From the NCBI RefSeq assembly GCF_003121295.1, contig NZ_PHNC01000007.1, positions 62,001 to 126,000 on the forward strand: a stretch of DNA of 64,000 nt. Direction: 5' to 3'. The position numbers were made by a program, and so were the translations under genes. Each line of letters begins with the position of its first letter. Position 1 is the stretch's first letter. Below are positions 18,521-27,303 of the stretch, piece after piece. The DNA is from Streptomyces orinoci. GTDB taxonomy: Bacteria; Actinomycetota; Actinomycetes; Streptomycetales; Streptomycetaceae. The notes under the pieces were generated by a model that worked only from the letters and a program-made list of their open reading frames with translations, was not told the DNA's origin and ran no database searches.

Positions 18521-20670
18521 TACCAGCCCTGGGCCGTCTCACAGCCCAGTATCCGCAGGTGGTCGGCCTGGGTGCCGGTCTCCACGCCCTCCACGGTCAC
18601 CGAGAGGTCCAGCGTGTGGGCGAGCGAGACAATGCCCTCGACGATCTTGACGTCCACCGGGTCGGCGGGGGCGCACTGCATGCCCCGGGTGAAGGACCGG
18701 TCCAGCTTGAGGGTGCTCACCGGCAGCCGGCGCAGATAGGACAGGTTGGAGTAGCCGGTGCCGAAGTCGTCGAGCGCGATGTCCACGCCCAGGTCGGCGA
18801 GTTGCCGCAAGGGGCGCAGCTCCTCCTCGTCGGCGCCGATGAGGGCGCTCTCGGTGACCTCCAGGCAGAGCGCGGAGGGTTCCAGTCCGGCGTTGTCCAG
18901 CACCGCGACGGTCTCGGCGACCAGTGAGGGGTAACGCAGCTGCGCGGGCGAGAGGTTGACATTGACCCGCAGCGGCAGCGGGCAGCTGTCGTCATTGCGC
19001 CAGGCACGGGCCTGGCGGGCGGCCTCCTCCAGCACCCAGCGTCCCAGCGGCACGATCAGCCCGGTGCTCTCGGCCAGCGGGATGAACTGGTCCGGCCCCA
19101 GCACCCCATGGACCGGGTGCAGCCAGCGCACCAGGGCCTCGGCGCCGCGCACCGTGCCGTCGGCGAGCCGTACCAGCGGCTGGTACTCGATGAAGAACTC
19201 GCCGTTGTCCAGGGCGCCGGGCAGACAGTTGGTGAGGTCGTGCCGGGCAATGGCGCGGGCGTCGGAGTCGGCATCGGCGACCTCATAGCGGTTGCCGCCG
19301 GCCGCCTTGGCCCGGTACATGGTGATGTCGGCGCTGCGCAGCACCTCGGCGGCGCCCAGTTCGCCCACCGGGCCGTCCACGATGCCGATGCTGGCCCGTA
19401 CCGACAGATGGCGGCCGTCCAGGCGAACCGGTTCGGCGAGCGCGTCCAGCATCCGGCGGGCTAAGGCGGTGACATCGCGCTGGGCGCCGGGGCCGGTGAT
19501 CAGGGCCACGAACTCGTCGCCGCCCAGCCGGGCGATCAGTTCATGGGGGCCGGTGACACAGGAGCGCAGCCGTTCGGCGACGGCCACCAGCAGCTGGTCC
19601 CCCACCCCGTGGCCCAGGCTGTCGTTGACCGCCTTGAAGCCGTCGATGTCCAGGTAGCACAGGCCGAAGTCCTCGTCCGCGCCGCCGGATTCCAGCGCCT
19701 TGTCCAGCCGTTCGAAGAACAGGGCGCGGTTGGGCAGGCCGGTGAGGTCGTCATGGGTGGCCTGATGGCGCAGCCGCTCATGCAGCAGCCGGCGTTCGGT
19801 GATGTCCTCCATCAGGGCCAGCTGGTACTGGGGGCGGCCCTGGGCGTCGCGCAGCAGGGTGACCGACAGGTCGGTCCACAGCACACTGCCGTCGCCCCGG
19901 TAGTAGGGCTTCTCCACCCGGTAGTGGTCGCGGTCGCCGCGTACCAGCTCGGCGTACAGGCCCCAGACCTCCGGGGAGTCCTGGGGGTGCACCAGTTCGC
20001 CGACGTTGCGGCCGGCCACCGGGTGGTCCAGGCTGCGGAACATCCGCACCAGGGCGTCATTGACGTCGGTGATGTGCCCGTCCACATCGGCGATGCCCAC
20101 GCCGATGGCCGCGCCCTCGAAGACCGCGCGGAAGCGGGCCTCGCTGGTGTGCAGGGCCTGTTCGGTCTGGGCCTGGGCGGCCAGCGCGGCGCGCGAGATG
20201 GCCTCCTGTTCGGCCAGGGTGCGCTCGCGCAGGGCGCGGGCGAAGCCGGCGGCCAGGGCGTGCTGGAGGCGGGTGCAGCGGGCCCGGTCCTCGCCCGCGG
20301 TACGGCCCGCGCCGGGTGGGCAGTACAGCGGCAGATAGGCATCGACCGCGCCCAGGATCAGCGGCAGGGCATCCGGGTCGGTGCAGTGGCCATGGACCAG
20401 GGCGGCGCCCACCTCGGCCCCGGGCCGGGGGTCGAAGGGCTGGGCGCGCAGGGCGTCGCGCAGCCGGGCGGCCAGCGGCCGCAGATAGCGCTCGAACTCG
20501 GGGCGGGTCATCGGGGTGCCGGCGGCGGGGTGGACCGCCCGGCACCAGATCGCGGCGAAGGCGCGGGTGCGCTCCAGCTCCTCGGCGTCCCGGGCCGGCT
20601 CCTCGGGCGCGGGGGACGGCTGGGCCGCCGCCGTCCCGTACAGGGTGCGGCCGTTGGGCGCCCCCGTCAC
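18457..20670 (-). CDS. PAS-GGDEF-EAL cyclic-di-GMP enzyme with a TTA codon
   Basis: A 737-residue cytosolic protein. An N-terminal helical sensor region (about 25-165) is followed by PAS/PAC (about 173-295, ending EDITERRLLHERL), GGDEF (about 300-465; RLGGDEF at 381-387) and EAL (about 480-735; EALVRWLHP at 511, DDFGTGYSNLSYL, VEGVET). Both catalytic signatures are intact, so it could make and degrade c-di-GMP, which holds BldD on DNA in Streptomyces. No RxxD inhibitory site precedes GGDEF. GTG 20670 overlaps the upstream methyltransferase stop (GTGA). Codon 403 (19462-19464) is TTA, implying bldA dependence. Confidence 0.93.
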   Translation of the reverse strand: MTGAPNGRTLYGTAAAQPSPAPEEPARDAEELERTRAFAAIWCRAVHPAAGTPMTRPEFERYLRPLAARLRDALRAQPFDPRPGAEVGAALVHGHCTDPDALPLILGAVDAYLPLYCPPGAGRTAGEDRARCTRLQHALAAGFARALRERTLAEQEAISRAALAAQAQTEQALHTSEARFRAVFEGAAIGVGIADVDGHITDVNDALVRMFRSLDHPVAGRNVGELVHPQDSPEVWGLYAELVRGDRDHYRVEKPYYRGDGSVLWTDLSVTLLRDAQGRPQYQLALMEDITERRLLHERLRHQATHDDLTGLPNRALFFERLDKALESGGADEDFGLCYLDIDGFKAVNDSLGHGVGDQLLVAVAERLRSCVTGPHELIARLGGDEFVALITGPGAQRDVTALARRMLDALAEPVRLDGRHLSVRASIGIVDGPVGELGAAEVLRSADITMYRAKAAGGNRYEVADADSDARAIARHDLTNCLPGALDNGEFFIEYQPLVRLADGTVRGAEALVRWLHPVHGVLGPDQFIPLAESTGLIVPLGRWVLEEAARQARAWRNDDSCPLPLRVNVNLSPAQLRYPSLVAETVAVLDNAGLEPSALCLEVTESALIGADEEELRPLRQLADLGVDIALDDFGTGYSNLSYLRRLPVSTLKLDRSFTRGMQCAPADPVDVKIVEGIVSLAHTLDLSVTVEGVETGTQADHLRILGCETAQGWYYARPGPPERLHALSLADASS

Positions 20671-21503
20671 GGCTTGCGCCCCACACCGGCGAATCCGGCG
20701 GCGCCGGCCCGCCCGTCCATACCGCCGGGTGCCGGGGCGCCGGGTCCGTCGTCCTCCGGGCGCCAGGCGTCCATCGGCACCAGGCCCGGCTCGACCAGGG
20801 TGAAGCCCTCGAAGAAGTCGGCCACCCGGTCCCGGGAGCGGGTGCACAGCGGGGAGCCGATGGCCTGGTAGACACCGCGCACCCGCTCGCCCGCCTCGGG
20901 GCGCATCGGCCCGTCCTGTTCGGTGGCGTGGGTGAGGATCAGCAGGCTGCCGGAGGGCAGGGCGTCGCGCAGCCCGGCCACCGCCTTGCGGGGTTCGTCC
21001 GCGTCCTGGAGGAAGTGCAGCACGGCCACCAGCAGCAGGGCCACCGGGCGGCCGGGCGCGAGCAGTTCGGCCACCGGGGGGCTGCCCAGTATGTCGTCGG
21101 GCGAGCGGAGGTCGGCGGCGACCACCGTCGCCCGGTCGTTGCCCGCCAGCACGGCCCGGCTGTGTTCCACGGCCACCGGGTCATGGTCCACATAGACCAC
21201 CCGGGACCGGGGGTCCGCCCGCTGGGCGATCTCATGGACATTGCCGAAGGTGGGGATGCCGGAGCCGATGTCCAGGAACCGGGTCACTCCCTCGGCCACC
21301 GCGAAGCGCACCGCCCGCCGCAGGAAGGCCCGGTTGGCCTGCATGATCTTCGGCAGGCCGGGATAGGCCGCCATGGCCTGCCGGGCGGCCTCCCGGTCCA
21401 CCTCGAAGTTGTGCGAGCCGCCCAGGTAGTAGTCATAGATGCGGGACACGCTAGGCATGGACAGATCGATGCCCTGGGGGGCCCAGGCGGGACGCTCCGT
21501 CAC
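20667..21503 (-). CDS. SAM-dependent methyltransferase, DUF574 (Methyltransf_19)
   Basis: A 278-residue protein. The family start PSVSRIYDYYLGGSHNFEVD is near residue 16, the SAM-binding loop FLDIGSGIPTFGNVHE near 76, and VVYVDHDPVAVEHSRAVL near 101. LLLVAVLHFLQDADEP and LILTHAT follow. This family is expanded in Streptomyces; targets are mostly unknown. GTG 21503 was chosen because the family begins a few residues before the NFEVD motif. Its stop overlaps the GGDEF-EAL start by 4 bases, so both proteins are made from one message. Confidence 0.88.
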   Translation of the reverse strand: MTERPAWAPQGIDLSMPSVSRIYDYYLGGSHNFEVDREAARQAMAAYPGLPKIMQANRAFLRRAVRFAVAEGVTRFLDIGSGIPTFGNVHEIAQRADPRSRVVYVDHDPVAVEHSRAVLAGNDRATVVAADLRSPDDILGSPPVAELLAPGRPVALLLVAVLHFLQDADEPRKAVAGLRDALPSGSLLILTHATEQDGPMRPEAGERVRGVYQAIGSPLCTRSRDRVADFFEGFTLVEPGLVPMDAWRPEDDGPGAPAPGGMDGRAGAAGFAGVGRKP

Positions 21504-21888
21504 TTCGTCTCTCCGACTCGTCTCAGGGGGTGTTGAGGGCTCTGAGCAGAGGCTACTGATCGTTCGTTCGAATGATAGAAGGAAGTGGACATCCAGCGTC
21601 CGCATCCGGCCGTCGATCACCCCTCGCCTCCAGCAGGTGTGCTCTTCAGGCGAGTTTGAAACCAGTTGTACGCGTGAGATGCATCTCTGTTCCCGATTTC
21701 AGCCACTACAGGAAATGATCATGGAGTGCCGACGCCCGCGCAAGGGGCGCGTCCGGCCTCGCCCCGGCGCGCGGACGCACGACAGGGACCGCACGGTGAA
21801 GAGTGCGGTCCCTGTCGCTGCGTCAGGCGCGTGATCCTTGACCCGGAGGGGTTTACGGGCCCCGGAAGGGCTTACGCCCCCGAGGGAG
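21504..21888. other. Intergenic region, methyltransferase promoter side and permease terminator
   Basis: 385 bases with no supported gene. They hold an imperfect palindrome ATCGTTCG-TT-CGAATGAT (21559-21576, one mismatch), about 56 bases upstream of the methyltransferase start, and a strong hairpin at 21781-21816 for the leftward permease gene. Confidence 0.5.
21781..21816 (-). terminator. Terminator of the APC permease gene
   Basis: Perfect 14-bp stem GACAGGGACCGCAC (21781-21794) / GTGCGGTCCCTGTC (21803-21816) with an 8-base loop, about 73 bases beyond the permease stop. Confidence 0.8.
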
Positions 21889-23427
21889 CTATGGACGGAT
21901 CGCGTCGGCCGGGCCCATGAGGTCGGAGTGGGCGGTGGTGTTCCTGGGGTGGTCGGGGTTGAGGAACCACCGCCGGGCCGAGACCAGCCACCACACCCCC
22001 GCGAAGCCCAGCACCACGGCCACCGCGATGGGCGCGTAGTTGAAGTTCTTCATGGTCACCGGGGAGACCTGGGGCAGCATAAAGAGCACGGTGATCACCG
22101 CCACCCAGCCCACCGCCAGCACCCCGACCGGCCGCGACCAGCGGCCCAGGTGCCAGGGCCCGCGCTCGAAGCGCTCCCCCAGCCGCAGCCGCAGCAGAGT
22201 GGGGATCACATAGGCGATATAGAGCCCGATGGTGGCGATGCTGGTGACGGCCGCGTAGGCGGTCTCATTGATCAGATACGGCAGTCCCAGCACCAGCGCC
22301 CCGCCGGCCGCCAGCCATACCGCGTTGGTGGGGGTGCGGGTGGCCGGGTTGAGCTGGTGCCAGACCCGGGAGAAGGGCAGCGCGCCGTCCCGGGAAAAGG
22401 CGTAGATCATCCGGGAGTTGGCGGTCACCGAGGCCATCCCGCAGAACAGCTGGGCCCCGATGATCACCAGCAGCAGCGCCTTGCCGCCACTGGCCCCCAG
22501 CGCGTCCATCAGAATCTGGGCGGGCGGCACCCCGGTGTCCGAACCGGAGGCCCCCGTATAGCTCCGGATGGCGAAGGTCAGCCCCACCAGCAGGACGAAC
22601 CCGGCGATCCAGGAGGTCCAGATGGAACGGACGATGCCACGCGGGCCCGCGACGGAGGCGTCATTGGTCTCCTCCGTCATATGCGCCGAGGCGTCATAGC
22701 CGGTGAAGGTGTACTGCGCCATCAGCAGCGACAGCAGACCCACATAAAGCCCGTTGTGCCAGCCGGTGTTGTCGACGAATTTGGTGAACACAAAGGAGGC
22801 CGACTGGTGATGGTCCGGCACCAGGCCCAGCACCGCCACGATCAGCACCACACCGGCCACATGCCACCACACGCTCACCGTGTTGAGCACGGCCACGATC
22901 CGCACCCCAAAGGTGTTGAGCACCGCGTGCAGCAACAGGATCAGGGCGAACAGCGTCATGGTGTGCCGGGGCGTGGCCGCGAAACCGAACTGCAGGTCCA
23001 GATAGGCGTTGAGGAAGGAGGCGGCGCCGAAGTCCACCCCGGCGGTGCAGGCGATCTGGCCCAGCACATTGAACCACCCGGTGAACCAGGCCCAGGCGGC
23101 CCGGCTGCGCTCCGGGGCCATCCGGTGGGCCCAGAAGTACAGCCCCGCGCTGGTGGGATAGGAGGAGCAGACCTCCGCCATGGCCAGGCCCACGATCAGG
23201 GTCATCAGCCCCACCGCGACCCAGCCCCAGGAGATCATGGCGGGCCCGCCGGTGCTCATCCCATAGCCGTACATGGTCATACAGCCGGAGAGCACCGAGA
23301 TGATGGTGAAGGAGACGGCGAAGTTGGCGAACCCGCTCATGCTGCGGGCCAGGGTCTGCCGGTAGCCGAGCTGGGCGAGGCGTTCCTCGTCGGAGACGCC
23401 GGAGGCGCCGGGGACATCGAGTGGCAC
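21889..23427 (-). CDS. APC-superfamily amino acid/GABA/choline-type permease
   Basis: A 512-residue transporter with 12 predicted membrane helices. SMSGFANFAVSFTIISVLSG and the following GGPAMISWGW place it in the ACT branch (GabP, Uga4, Hnm1). The loop QYTFTGYDASAHMTEET and the FSRDGALPFSRVWH segment are standard. It likely imports GABA or a similar amine/amino acid. GTG 23427 has a strong GAGGAAGAGGAA just upstream; the frame is open for 88 more codons but into the previous gene. It lies 85 bases after the 23513 gene. Confidence 0.88.
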   Translation of the reverse strand: MPLDVPGASGVSDEERLAQLGYRQTLARSMSGFANFAVSFTIISVLSGCMTMYGYGMSTGGPAMISWGWVAVGLMTLIVGLAMAEVCSSYPTSAGLYFWAHRMAPERSRAAWAWFTGWFNVLGQIACTAGVDFGAASFLNAYLDLQFGFAATPRHTMTLFALILLLHAVLNTFGVRIVAVLNTVSVWWHVAGVVLIVAVLGLVPDHHQSASFVFTKFVDNTGWHNGLYVGLLSLLMAQYTFTGYDASAHMTEETNDASVAGPRGIVRSIWTSWIAGFVLLVGLTFAIRSYTGASGSDTGVPPAQILMDALGASGGKALLLVIIGAQLFCGMASVTANSRMIYAFSRDGALPFSRVWHQLNPATRTPTNAVWLAAGGALVLGLPYLINETAYAAVTSIATIGLYIAYVIPTLLRLRLGERFERGPWHLGRWSRPVGVLAVGWVAVITVLFMLPQVSPVTMKNFNYAPIAVAVVLGFAGVWWLVSARRWFLNPDHPRNTTAHSDLMGPADAIRP

Positions 23428-23512
23428 GGGTTCCTCTTCCTCGGGCGAGCGGTCGTAACGGGCGATCGGTCGTGGGTCGGGGAGGTGTGGCACCGGCGCG
23501 GGCGGCGGTGGC

Positions 23513-24499
23513 TCAGCCCGGCGGGGGCCGGCCCTCCGCCGCGGCGCGGGCGGCCCAGGCGCGGTGCCTGACGAACAGCTCACGCGGTTCCCCGCAGTAG
23601 GACCAGGGCACATCGACGGCGTACGGGCCGATGGCGTGGAACACCTCGTGCGCCTCCGCGTGCCGTCCCGCGAAACCCAGGGCGTGCGCAAGGTAGTTGG
23701 CGTCCTCGGCGAACTGGGCGTGCGGCCGCGGCGGCCGGTGGTACCACCAGCGCTCCAGCACCCGGTCGATATGCGGGCAGTCGGTCCAGGGGTGGAGGCT
23801 CAGGCCGTACCGCTGCCCCTCGGCCGCCCTGCGCTGCCGGTGCGACTCGGCCAGCGCCACCAGGGGCAGTACGGCCAGCGGCAGACCGCGCGGCGCGGTC
23901 TCGGCCCGCTCCAGGGCCCAGTGGAACATCTCCCCGGCGCTGCCATGGTTGCGTTCGAAGAGATAGATGAGCACCTCATGGCGGGCTTCGCGGTTGTACG
24001 GATCGCGGGCCGCGGCCTCCTCCCAGACCTGCCTGAGCAGCGTCCGGTCCGGGGCGTGCACCCGCAGCAGGGCCAGCAGCACCACCCAGGGCGCCGGATC
24101 GGCGGGCTCCGCCTCGGCGGCGGCCACACAGGTGCGCCAGGCCTCCTCCATCAGCTCCCGGCCCTCCCCCCGCCCGGCGATCAGGGAGCGCAGCGCCTGC
24201 ACATGGGCCAGCAGCGCCAGGGCGTCGGCCGAACCGGGCTCGGCCCGCGCCCAGGTGTCCGCGAACCGCAGCCTGGCCCCGGCCCTGGCCAGCACCTGGA
24301 GCCGGAAGATCCGCCGGTCCCAGTCCCGCCCGGTGGAGGCCAGCAGCTCGCGCAGCCCTTCCCAGCGGCCCATGGCGGCGTCCTCCAGCCCGGCGCGCAG
24401 CGGCATGTCCCCGCGTGCCGGATGGCGGTCGAGCGGCAGTTGACCGGGGTCCGGGGAGCGGGTGCGCCGTCCCCCGCGCCCGAACCTTCGACGCTCCAT
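23513..24499 (-). CDS. Conserved hypothetical helical-repeat (TPR/HAT-like) protein
   Basis: A 328-residue soluble protein rich in Trp, Arg and Ala. Regular helix pairs (ALALLAHVQALRSL, APWVVLLALLRVHAP, then DPYNREARHEVLIYLFERNH) recall TPR/HAT repeats, so a scaffold role is plausible. The ATG has a GGGGGAGGGG Shine-Dalgarno. No catalytic motif is seen and I do not recognise a named family. It precedes the permease gene and may be cotranscribed with it. Confidence 0.7.
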   Translation of the reverse strand: MERRRFGRGGRRTRSPDPGQLPLDRHPARGDMPLRAGLEDAAMGRWEGLRELLASTGRDWDRRIFRLQVLARAGARLRFADTWARAEPGSADALALLAHVQALRSLIAGRGEGRELMEEAWRTCVAAAEAEPADPAPWVVLLALLRVHAPDRTLLRQVWEEAAARDPYNREARHEVLIYLFERNHGSAGEMFHWALERAETAPRGLPLAVLPLVALAESHRQRRAAEGQRYGLSLHPWTDCPHIDRVLERWWYHRPPRPHAQFAEDANYLAHALGFAGRHAEAHEVFHAIGPYAVDVPWSYCGEPRELFVRHRAWAARAAAEGRPPPG

Positions 24500-24673
24500 C
24501 GCAGTGCGCCCCTCCCCCTGAAGTGCCACGCCGGCCCATCGGAGCGGTGAACGCCCCGCCAACTCCGGTTGAACGGGGCGACAGCATATCCATACGCCAG
24601 TGCGAGGGAAGCGTTGTACGAATCTTTTGCCGGACCGGGAGGAACGGCCATGCCGCACAAGGGAGTTAGGCGC

Positions 24674-26053
24674 TCAGCGCACCCCCACCGCGCGCAGCGC
24701 CCGGCGCTGTTCCGCCGAGAGCTCCACCGGGAAATAGAGGTAACACACCCCTCCGGAACCGGACTTGACCTTTCCCTGGGCGTCATGCCGCTTGGTGCGC
24801 AGCCAGATGTTCTCGAACTGGCGCCGTTTGTACACCCGTTGGACCGTCCGGTCCGAGGCGCTGGCCGGATCATTGGCGATCACGTCCCCGGACTTGGTGA
24901 AGCCCGCCACGCACATCAGATGCCCCGCCGTGCCATAGCCCGCGCCGTCCAGCTCGGAGGCCAGGAAGGACTGCGAGGTGATCACCGGGATCCCGGCCCG
25001 CACCAGGCGCTCGGCGTCATTGAGGGTGTGCAGCCGGGTGATGACCGCCTGCATATCGTGATAACCGGCCGCATAGGCGGCGTTGAAGGGCCAGTTGCCG
25101 CAGCCCTGGTACTGGTGGTCATAGGTGAAGCGGGCCGCCTGGCAGACCTGGGGATCGGCATAGGCGGGATTCACCCAGGCCAGCTGGGCGGCAGTGGGGC
25201 GGCGCCCCCAGTACTCGATGACCATCTCCGAGGAGGTGGGGCTGCACCAGGCCTCGCCGCCGTTGTCGTACTCCGGGTACTGGCCCTTGTGGATCTCCTG
25301 CGAGTAGCGCGGCACCCCCAGCCGGTGGCCCGCCCCCGCGCCCGGGCGGGAGGCGGGCACCGTAAAGCGGTCCGGGATGTCGGAGCCCATCGCGCCCAGC
25401 CGCCAGACCTCGGGGGTCAGCGAGGTGCCCGGCCGGCGGAAGAGGGTCAGCCGCAGCGCGTAGGAGGCCAGCCGGACCCCGCTCGCCGGGTCCACCGCCA
25501 GGGTGTCGGTGTAGACCGCGCTCTTCTTGTCGCCCTGGCCGTCCACCGAGGTCCGCCGGATGTCGCCGGCCGCGTCACCGGAGGTCCATCGGCCCATGAC
25601 ATACCAGGGGGTGCGGGTGTGGTCGGTGTAGGTGCCGCGCGCCTCGACCTGGAGCCAGGTGCCGGCCGGGGTGCGGGCGTTCCAGGAGGCGATCAGCTCG
25701 GTGGCCGGCGCGGGCAGGGTGTGCACCGGCGAGACCCAGGTGGCGTACTCCCAGCGGGCCTTGGTGCCGGTGTGCGGGTCGGTGTACTCCATGCTGCCCG
25801 CCGGATGCGCGATGGCCAGGCGGGGCCGCCGCCCGTCCAGCGCCCGGGTGCCGTCCGCCGTCCCGCCGCGCCAGTCGGCGAGCGAGGTCCAGGCCCGGTA
25901 GTCGATGGAACCGGTGCGGGTGGTGCCGGAGTTGCCGGCGTCCTCCGTGTGTCCGCCGCCCGGAGCGGCCGCCAGGGCCGCCGCCGTCCGGGGCAGCGAG
26001 GAGGCGGCGGTCAGGGTGAGGACGGCGGCGAGCAGGGTGCGTCTGCTGGACAT
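24674..26053 (-). CDS. Secreted C39-like cysteine peptidase family protein
   Basis: A 459-residue protein. The start MSSRRTLLAAVLTLTAASS looks like a Tat or Sec signal. Residues about 50-250 form a beta-rich domain of unknown role. The C-terminal peptidase_C39_2-like domain has a catalytic Cys in NGGEAWCSPTSSEMVIEYWG, a His in GYGTAGHLMCVAGF and an Asn/Asp in VIANDPAS. It would cleave peptides outside the cell or in the wall. ATG 26053 has GAGGGAT upstream. The gene stands alone between the 24499 gene and a divergent kinase. Confidence 0.82.
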   Translation of the reverse strand: MSSRRTLLAAVLTLTAASSLPRTAAALAAAPGGGHTEDAGNSGTTRTGSIDYRAWTSLADWRGGTADGTRALDGRRPRLAIAHPAGSMEYTDPHTGTKARWEYATWVSPVHTLPAPATELIASWNARTPAGTWLQVEARGTYTDHTRTPWYVMGRWTSGDAAGDIRRTSVDGQGDKKSAVYTDTLAVDPASGVRLASYALRLTLFRRPGTSLTPEVWRLGAMGSDIPDRFTVPASRPGAGAGHRLGVPRYSQEIHKGQYPEYDNGGEAWCSPTSSEMVIEYWGRRPTAAQLAWVNPAYADPQVCQAARFTYDHQYQGCGNWPFNAAYAAGYHDMQAVITRLHTLNDAERLVRAGIPVITSQSFLASELDGAGYGTAGHLMCVAGFTKSGDVIANDPASASDRTVQRVYKRRQFENIWLRTKRHDAQGKVKSGSGGVCYLYFPVELSAEQRRALRAVGVR

Positions 26054-26208
26054 GGCGTTGATCCCTCGGTCGGCGCGGCGAACGGCTGGTGGGGGCACGG
26101 CGGGCGACTGGTCCGGCCGGACCACTATCGCCGCTCCGGAGGCCGCTTGGCCAGTGATGTGCGGCCCGTTGCCTCCGCACGGACCAGTGGCTCTCCTAGG
26201 GTGATCCG

Positions 26209-26829
26209 GTGCGCGAATCCTTTCCTCCCTTCTCCCCCGGCGGCACCGACGCCCTGGGTGTGCTGGCCCGCTGGCTGCCGGCGCTCCCCCCGTCCGTGGG
26301 CGCCGTGCGGCTGGTCGCCGTGGACGGTCACGCCGGCTCCGGCAAGTCCACCTTCAGCGCCCGCCTGGCCGAGGCGCTGGGCGGGGTGCCCGTGGTGCAC
26401 CTGGACGACCTGGCCACCCATCAGGAGCTGTTCGACTGGACCGGCCGGCTGCGCCAGTGGGTGCTGGACCCGCTGACCCACGGGGAGACCGCGCGGTACC
26501 GGGCGTACGACTGGGTGGCCGAGCGCTTCACCGGCCCGGAACACCGGCTGGCGCCCGCACCGGTGGTCCTTCTGGAGGGGGTGGGCGCGGGCCGCCGCGA
26601 TCTGAGGCCCCAGCTGAGCACCCTGCTGTGGATGGAGTTGACCTATGAGCACTCCTGGGAAAGAGGTCAACTCCGTGATGGTGCAGGGCTGGCGGAATTC
26701 TGGGAGGGCTGGAAGCGCGCGGAACACGCGCACTTCAGCGCAGACCCCAGCCGCCCTTATGCCCACATCCTGGTGCGGCAGTGCCAGGAGGGTTATGAGT
26801 TGCTTCCCGGGCCCGCTGGGACGGCCTGA
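26209..26829 (+). CDS. P-loop NTPase, uridine-kinase-like
   Basis: A 206-residue protein with Walker A in VAVDGHAGSGKSTFSARLAE (about 38-57) and VVHLDDLATHQELFDW, the base/acceptor segment of uridine-kinase/phosphoribulokinase-like enzymes. VVLLEGVGAGRRDLRP resembles the DG(E)G region. It probably phosphorylates a nucleoside or small metabolite. The GTG start is at 26209. A hairpin follows at 26987. Confidence 0.78.
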   Translation: MRESFPPFSPGGTDALGVLARWLPALPPSVGAVRLVAVDGHAGSGKSTFSARLAEALGGVPVVHLDDLATHQELFDWTGRLRQWVLDPLTHGETARYRAYDWVAERFTGPEHRLAPAPVVLLEGVGAGRRDLRPQLSTLLWMELTYEHSWERGQLRDGAGLAEFWEGWKRAEHAHFSADPSRPYAHILVRQCQEGYELLPGPAGTA

Positions 26830-27303
26830 ACTCCCTTGATTCTCACCCTCCGTAGCCGGTCCCCGGTCCTCCGCCGGGCCGGGTCCGGACGCTCGTCCGC
26901 CGGCTCCTCAACTCCGCTTGACCCCGGGGCCTTACAGGACTTACGTTCTGAATGTGCGGTCGGCGCAGGCCGCTTGAGAACGCGAGGCCCCCGGTTGTTC
27001 CCCCGTGACCGGGGGCTTCGTACCGCCCCGGAACGGCCCCGCAACCGCCCTTCGAAGTCACCCACCGTGACCGCTCTGCGGAGTGCTTTCCCAAGCGCCG
27101 GGGATCACCCGCGCGCCGCGAACGGCCCTTCGGCACCCTACGGCGCACACCGGCTGCGCAGGTACGATGCGAACGGCGCACCCAACAGCCGGGGGCGCCG
27201 ACCGAGCTGTGATCAACTCCCGTCAAACGACAAGAGCGTTCAACACACAGGGCGGTCCGGGAACCGGCCGGCCCGCCACGGGGGCAGGTTGGTGGGGGAT
27301 GTG
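26830..27303. other. Intergenic region before the AAA ATPase gene
   Basis: 474 bases without a supported gene, although one frame is open through it. They contain a terminator-like hairpin at 26987-27019 and a somewhat AT-richer patch (about 27210-27245) that could hold the promoter of the AAA ATPase gene; no clear -35/-10 pair was fixed. Confidence 0.45.
26987..27019 (+). terminator. Terminator-like hairpin
   Basis: Stem GCCCCCGGT (26987-26995) / ACCGGGGGC (27008-27016), 12-base loop, then TT. It lies about 157 bases after the kinase stop. Confidence 0.5.

Noticed and set aside
21889..23571. Long plus-strand frame opposite the permease gene
   Set aside because: Gly/His/Gln-rich product is the complement of membrane-helix codons; the permease on the minus strand is unambiguous.
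26900..26990. tRNA-like stretch around the TTACAGGACTTACG segment
   Set aside because: No acceptor stem, T-arm or anticodon geometry could be drawn.
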